A program made the position numbers and the translations under genes. This document shows, piece after piece, positions 62,843 to 64,000 of a stretch of 64,000 bases of DNA (the stretch's first letter is position 1; each line of letters opens with the position of its first letter). This DNA is from JBDTVS01 sp040007095 (GTDB lineage Bacteria; Acidobacteriota; Vicinamibacteria; Vicinamibacterales; CAVVIG01), in contig JBDTVS010000181.1 of NCBI GenBank assembly GCA_040007095.1, positions 1-64,000 on the forward strand, given 5' to 3'. The notes beneath the pieces were generated by a model. The model was not told where the DNA came from. It did no database searches and worked only from the letters and a program-made list of their open reading frames with translations.

Positions 62843-64000
62843 ATGCGTAGTCCATGTGCCGCGTTCTCCCTCTCGCTACTGTTGATCGGCGGCGCCACGG
62901 CGCACGCGCAGACTGGTCCGGCTCCCGCGTCGGGCTGGCGCGCGAGTGCGGCGGAGCCAAGAATCCCGCCGGTGGCCGAGAGCGAGCGCAGCGAGGCGGA
63001 ACGCGCGCTCGTCGCGCGATTCGGAACCGGGGGACGCGCCGACAACGACCTCGCGACGTACCTGCGTCACCCCGTGCTGGCGGCGAACATCATGCCGTTC
63101 GAGCGCTACATCGCGAACGAGTCGACGCTCCCGCCGCGTCACCGCGAGCTGTTGATCCTGCGGACGGCCTGGTTGTGTCGTGCCGACTACGTGTGGGCGC
63201 ATCATGCGGACTCGGCGAAGAAGGCCGGCATGACGGCCGAGGAGCTCGTGCGCATCGCGCGTGGCCCGGATGCCCCGGGTTGGGATCCGTTCGAGGCATC
63301 GCTGCTGCGTGCCGCCGACGAGCTGCATGTCAGCGCCTTTATCAGCGACGGCACCTGGAACGCGCTGGCGGCTCGATACAAGACTCCCGAAATGATGGAC
63401 GCCGTGTTCACCGTCGCCGAGTTTACGATGGTGGCCGGTACGCTCAATTCAATCGGCGTGCAGATCGAGGATCGCTTCAAGGACAGACTGCCCGCCAACA
63501 TTCCGTCACACGTGGCCACGGCGCGCAACGACGAGCGTCTGATCGGCAAGAACGCGCGCGTCACGCCGCTCGAGCCAGCGGAGTGGTCGCCGGAAGTTCG
63601 CCAATGGCTCGATCGCAGCGGCTCTGGCCGTCCGGTCGCCGCCATCTATCGCACCTACGCACGCCACCTGCCGATGGACCAGCCGCGCACGCAGGTCTCC
63701 GAGCACATCCGCCAGACCTCGACGCTCACGCCCCGTGTCCGGGAAATGTTGATCATGCGGATTGGCCTTCTGTGTCGATCGGAGTATGAGTGGGCGGCGC
63801 ATGCGCCCGCCGGCCGGCGCACCGGCATGACCGACGCCGACGTTGACCGTGTGGTCAACGGTCCCGATTCTGGTGGTGGCGAGGTGCTCGAGATCGCGCT
63901 TCTCCGAGCCGTAGACGAGCTGTATCGCGATGACGTGGTGTCCCAGAAGACGTGGAGCGCGCTGGCTGCCGGCCTCGACACCAAGCAACTGCTGGACGTG
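62843..64000 (+). CDS. Exported tandem carboxymuconolactone decarboxylase/AhpD-fold protein (3' truncated by window)
   Basis: The ATG at 62843 has GAGGAG 10 nt upstream and a signal peptide (AAFSLSLLLIGGATAHAQ). The frame stays open to the window edge: 386 residues without stop. Two copies of the same fold: RHRELLILRTAWLCRADYVWAHHADSAKKAGMT (about 93-125) and RVREMLIMRIGLLCRSEYEWAAHAPAGRRTGMT near 304. Each follows the CMD pattern of Y-x-W-x-x-H-x-x-x-A-x-x-A/T-G-M-T. It is a paralog-fused CMD protein, perhaps for peroxide or thiol redox work rather than decarboxylation. Exact function cannot be read. Confidence 0.8.
   Translation, partial: MRSPCAAFSLSLLLIGGATAHAQTGPAPASGWRASAAEPRIPPVAESERSEAERALVARFGTGGRADNDLATYLRHPVLAANIMPFERYIANESTLPPRHRELLILRTAWLCRADYVWAHHADSAKKAGMTAEELVRIARGPDAPGWDPFEASLLRAADELHVSAFISDGTWNALAARYKTPEMMDAVFTVAEFTMVAGTLNSIGVQIEDRFKDRLPANIPSHVATARNDERLIGKNARVTPLEPAEWSPEVRQWLDRSGSGRPVAAIYRTYARHLPMDQPRTQVSEHIRQTSTLTPRVREMLIMRIGLLCRSEYEWAAHAPAGRRTGMTDADVDRVVNGPDSGGGEVLEIALLRAVDELYRDDVVSQKTWSALAAGLDTKQLLDV

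Overview
The window looks like chromosomal DNA of a high-GC soil Acidobacteriota, most likely of the Vicinamibacteria type. This is inferred from gene content: an Oar-like TonB receptor, many exported proteins of unknown function sharing one core, carboxypeptidase-regulatory-like proteins, PQQ-type sugar dehydrogenases paired with cytochromes c, an ASPIC/UnbV FG-GAP protein, and tandem carboxymuconolactone decarboxylase-like domains. I found no rRNA, tRNA, CRISPR array, phage or complete insertion sequence. Genes cut by the window edges are the TonB receptor (left) and the last gene (right).

Layout. 1-5 kb: receptor C-terminus, then a three-gene exported operon whose middle gene is a metallo-beta-lactamase-fold protein that has lost its Zn1 site. 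5-26 kb: a catabolic island with gentisate dioxygenase, a fumarylpyruvate-hydrolase-like enzyme, a LigM-like tetrahydrofolate-dependent O-demethylase, two short MetE-like methyltransferases, an extradiol dioxygenase, an aromatic-acid MFS transporter, an NmrA-like protein, a beta-hydroxyacid dehydrogenase and the E1-alpha, E1-beta and E2 subunits of a 2-oxo-acid dehydrogenase with an M24 peptidase-fold protein between E1 and E2. It also holds an FG-GAP protein, a lipoprotein cytochrome and a PQQ sugar dehydrogenase. I infer that it takes up methoxylated aromatics, removes the methyl group to folate and then to methionine, cleaves the ring and oxidises the products. 26-36 kb: PEBP protein, Rieske-flavoprotein reductase, TsdA-like cytochrome with a second PQQ dehydrogenase, a cold-shock-like protein, an omega-like RNA polymerase subunit and a two-subunit molybdenum oxidoreductase. 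36-46 kb: two small proteins, an RRM protein, a lipoprotein, a GH36 alpha-galactosidase, a decayed HDOD gene, an ankyrin protein, a YpfJ-type peptidase and glnK-amtB. 46-64 kb: two large carboxypeptidase-regulatory-like exported proteins, exported unknowns, an SMP-30-like protein, a GH13 enzyme, glutathione peroxidase, a BNR propeller coupled to a ThiS/MoaD-like protein, a polytopic GT-C-like protein, a run of very small genes, a ferredoxin, a YIP1-like protein and a tandem CMD protein.

The spaces between genes are rich in small repeats: a hairpin family of the form GTCCGSCT-loop-AGSCGGAC, a CACNRAG motif repeated every 8-9 nt, a 143-bp element with terminal inverted repeats, and several short tandem repeats. 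Two gene remnants, one SDR and one HDOD, show past rearrangement.

Two ORF-sized coding signals shorter than 60 codons (53 and 35 aa) are supported by strong Shine-Dalgarno sequences and a predicted membrane helix. All function assignments come from reading the sequence by eye; no database search was run.
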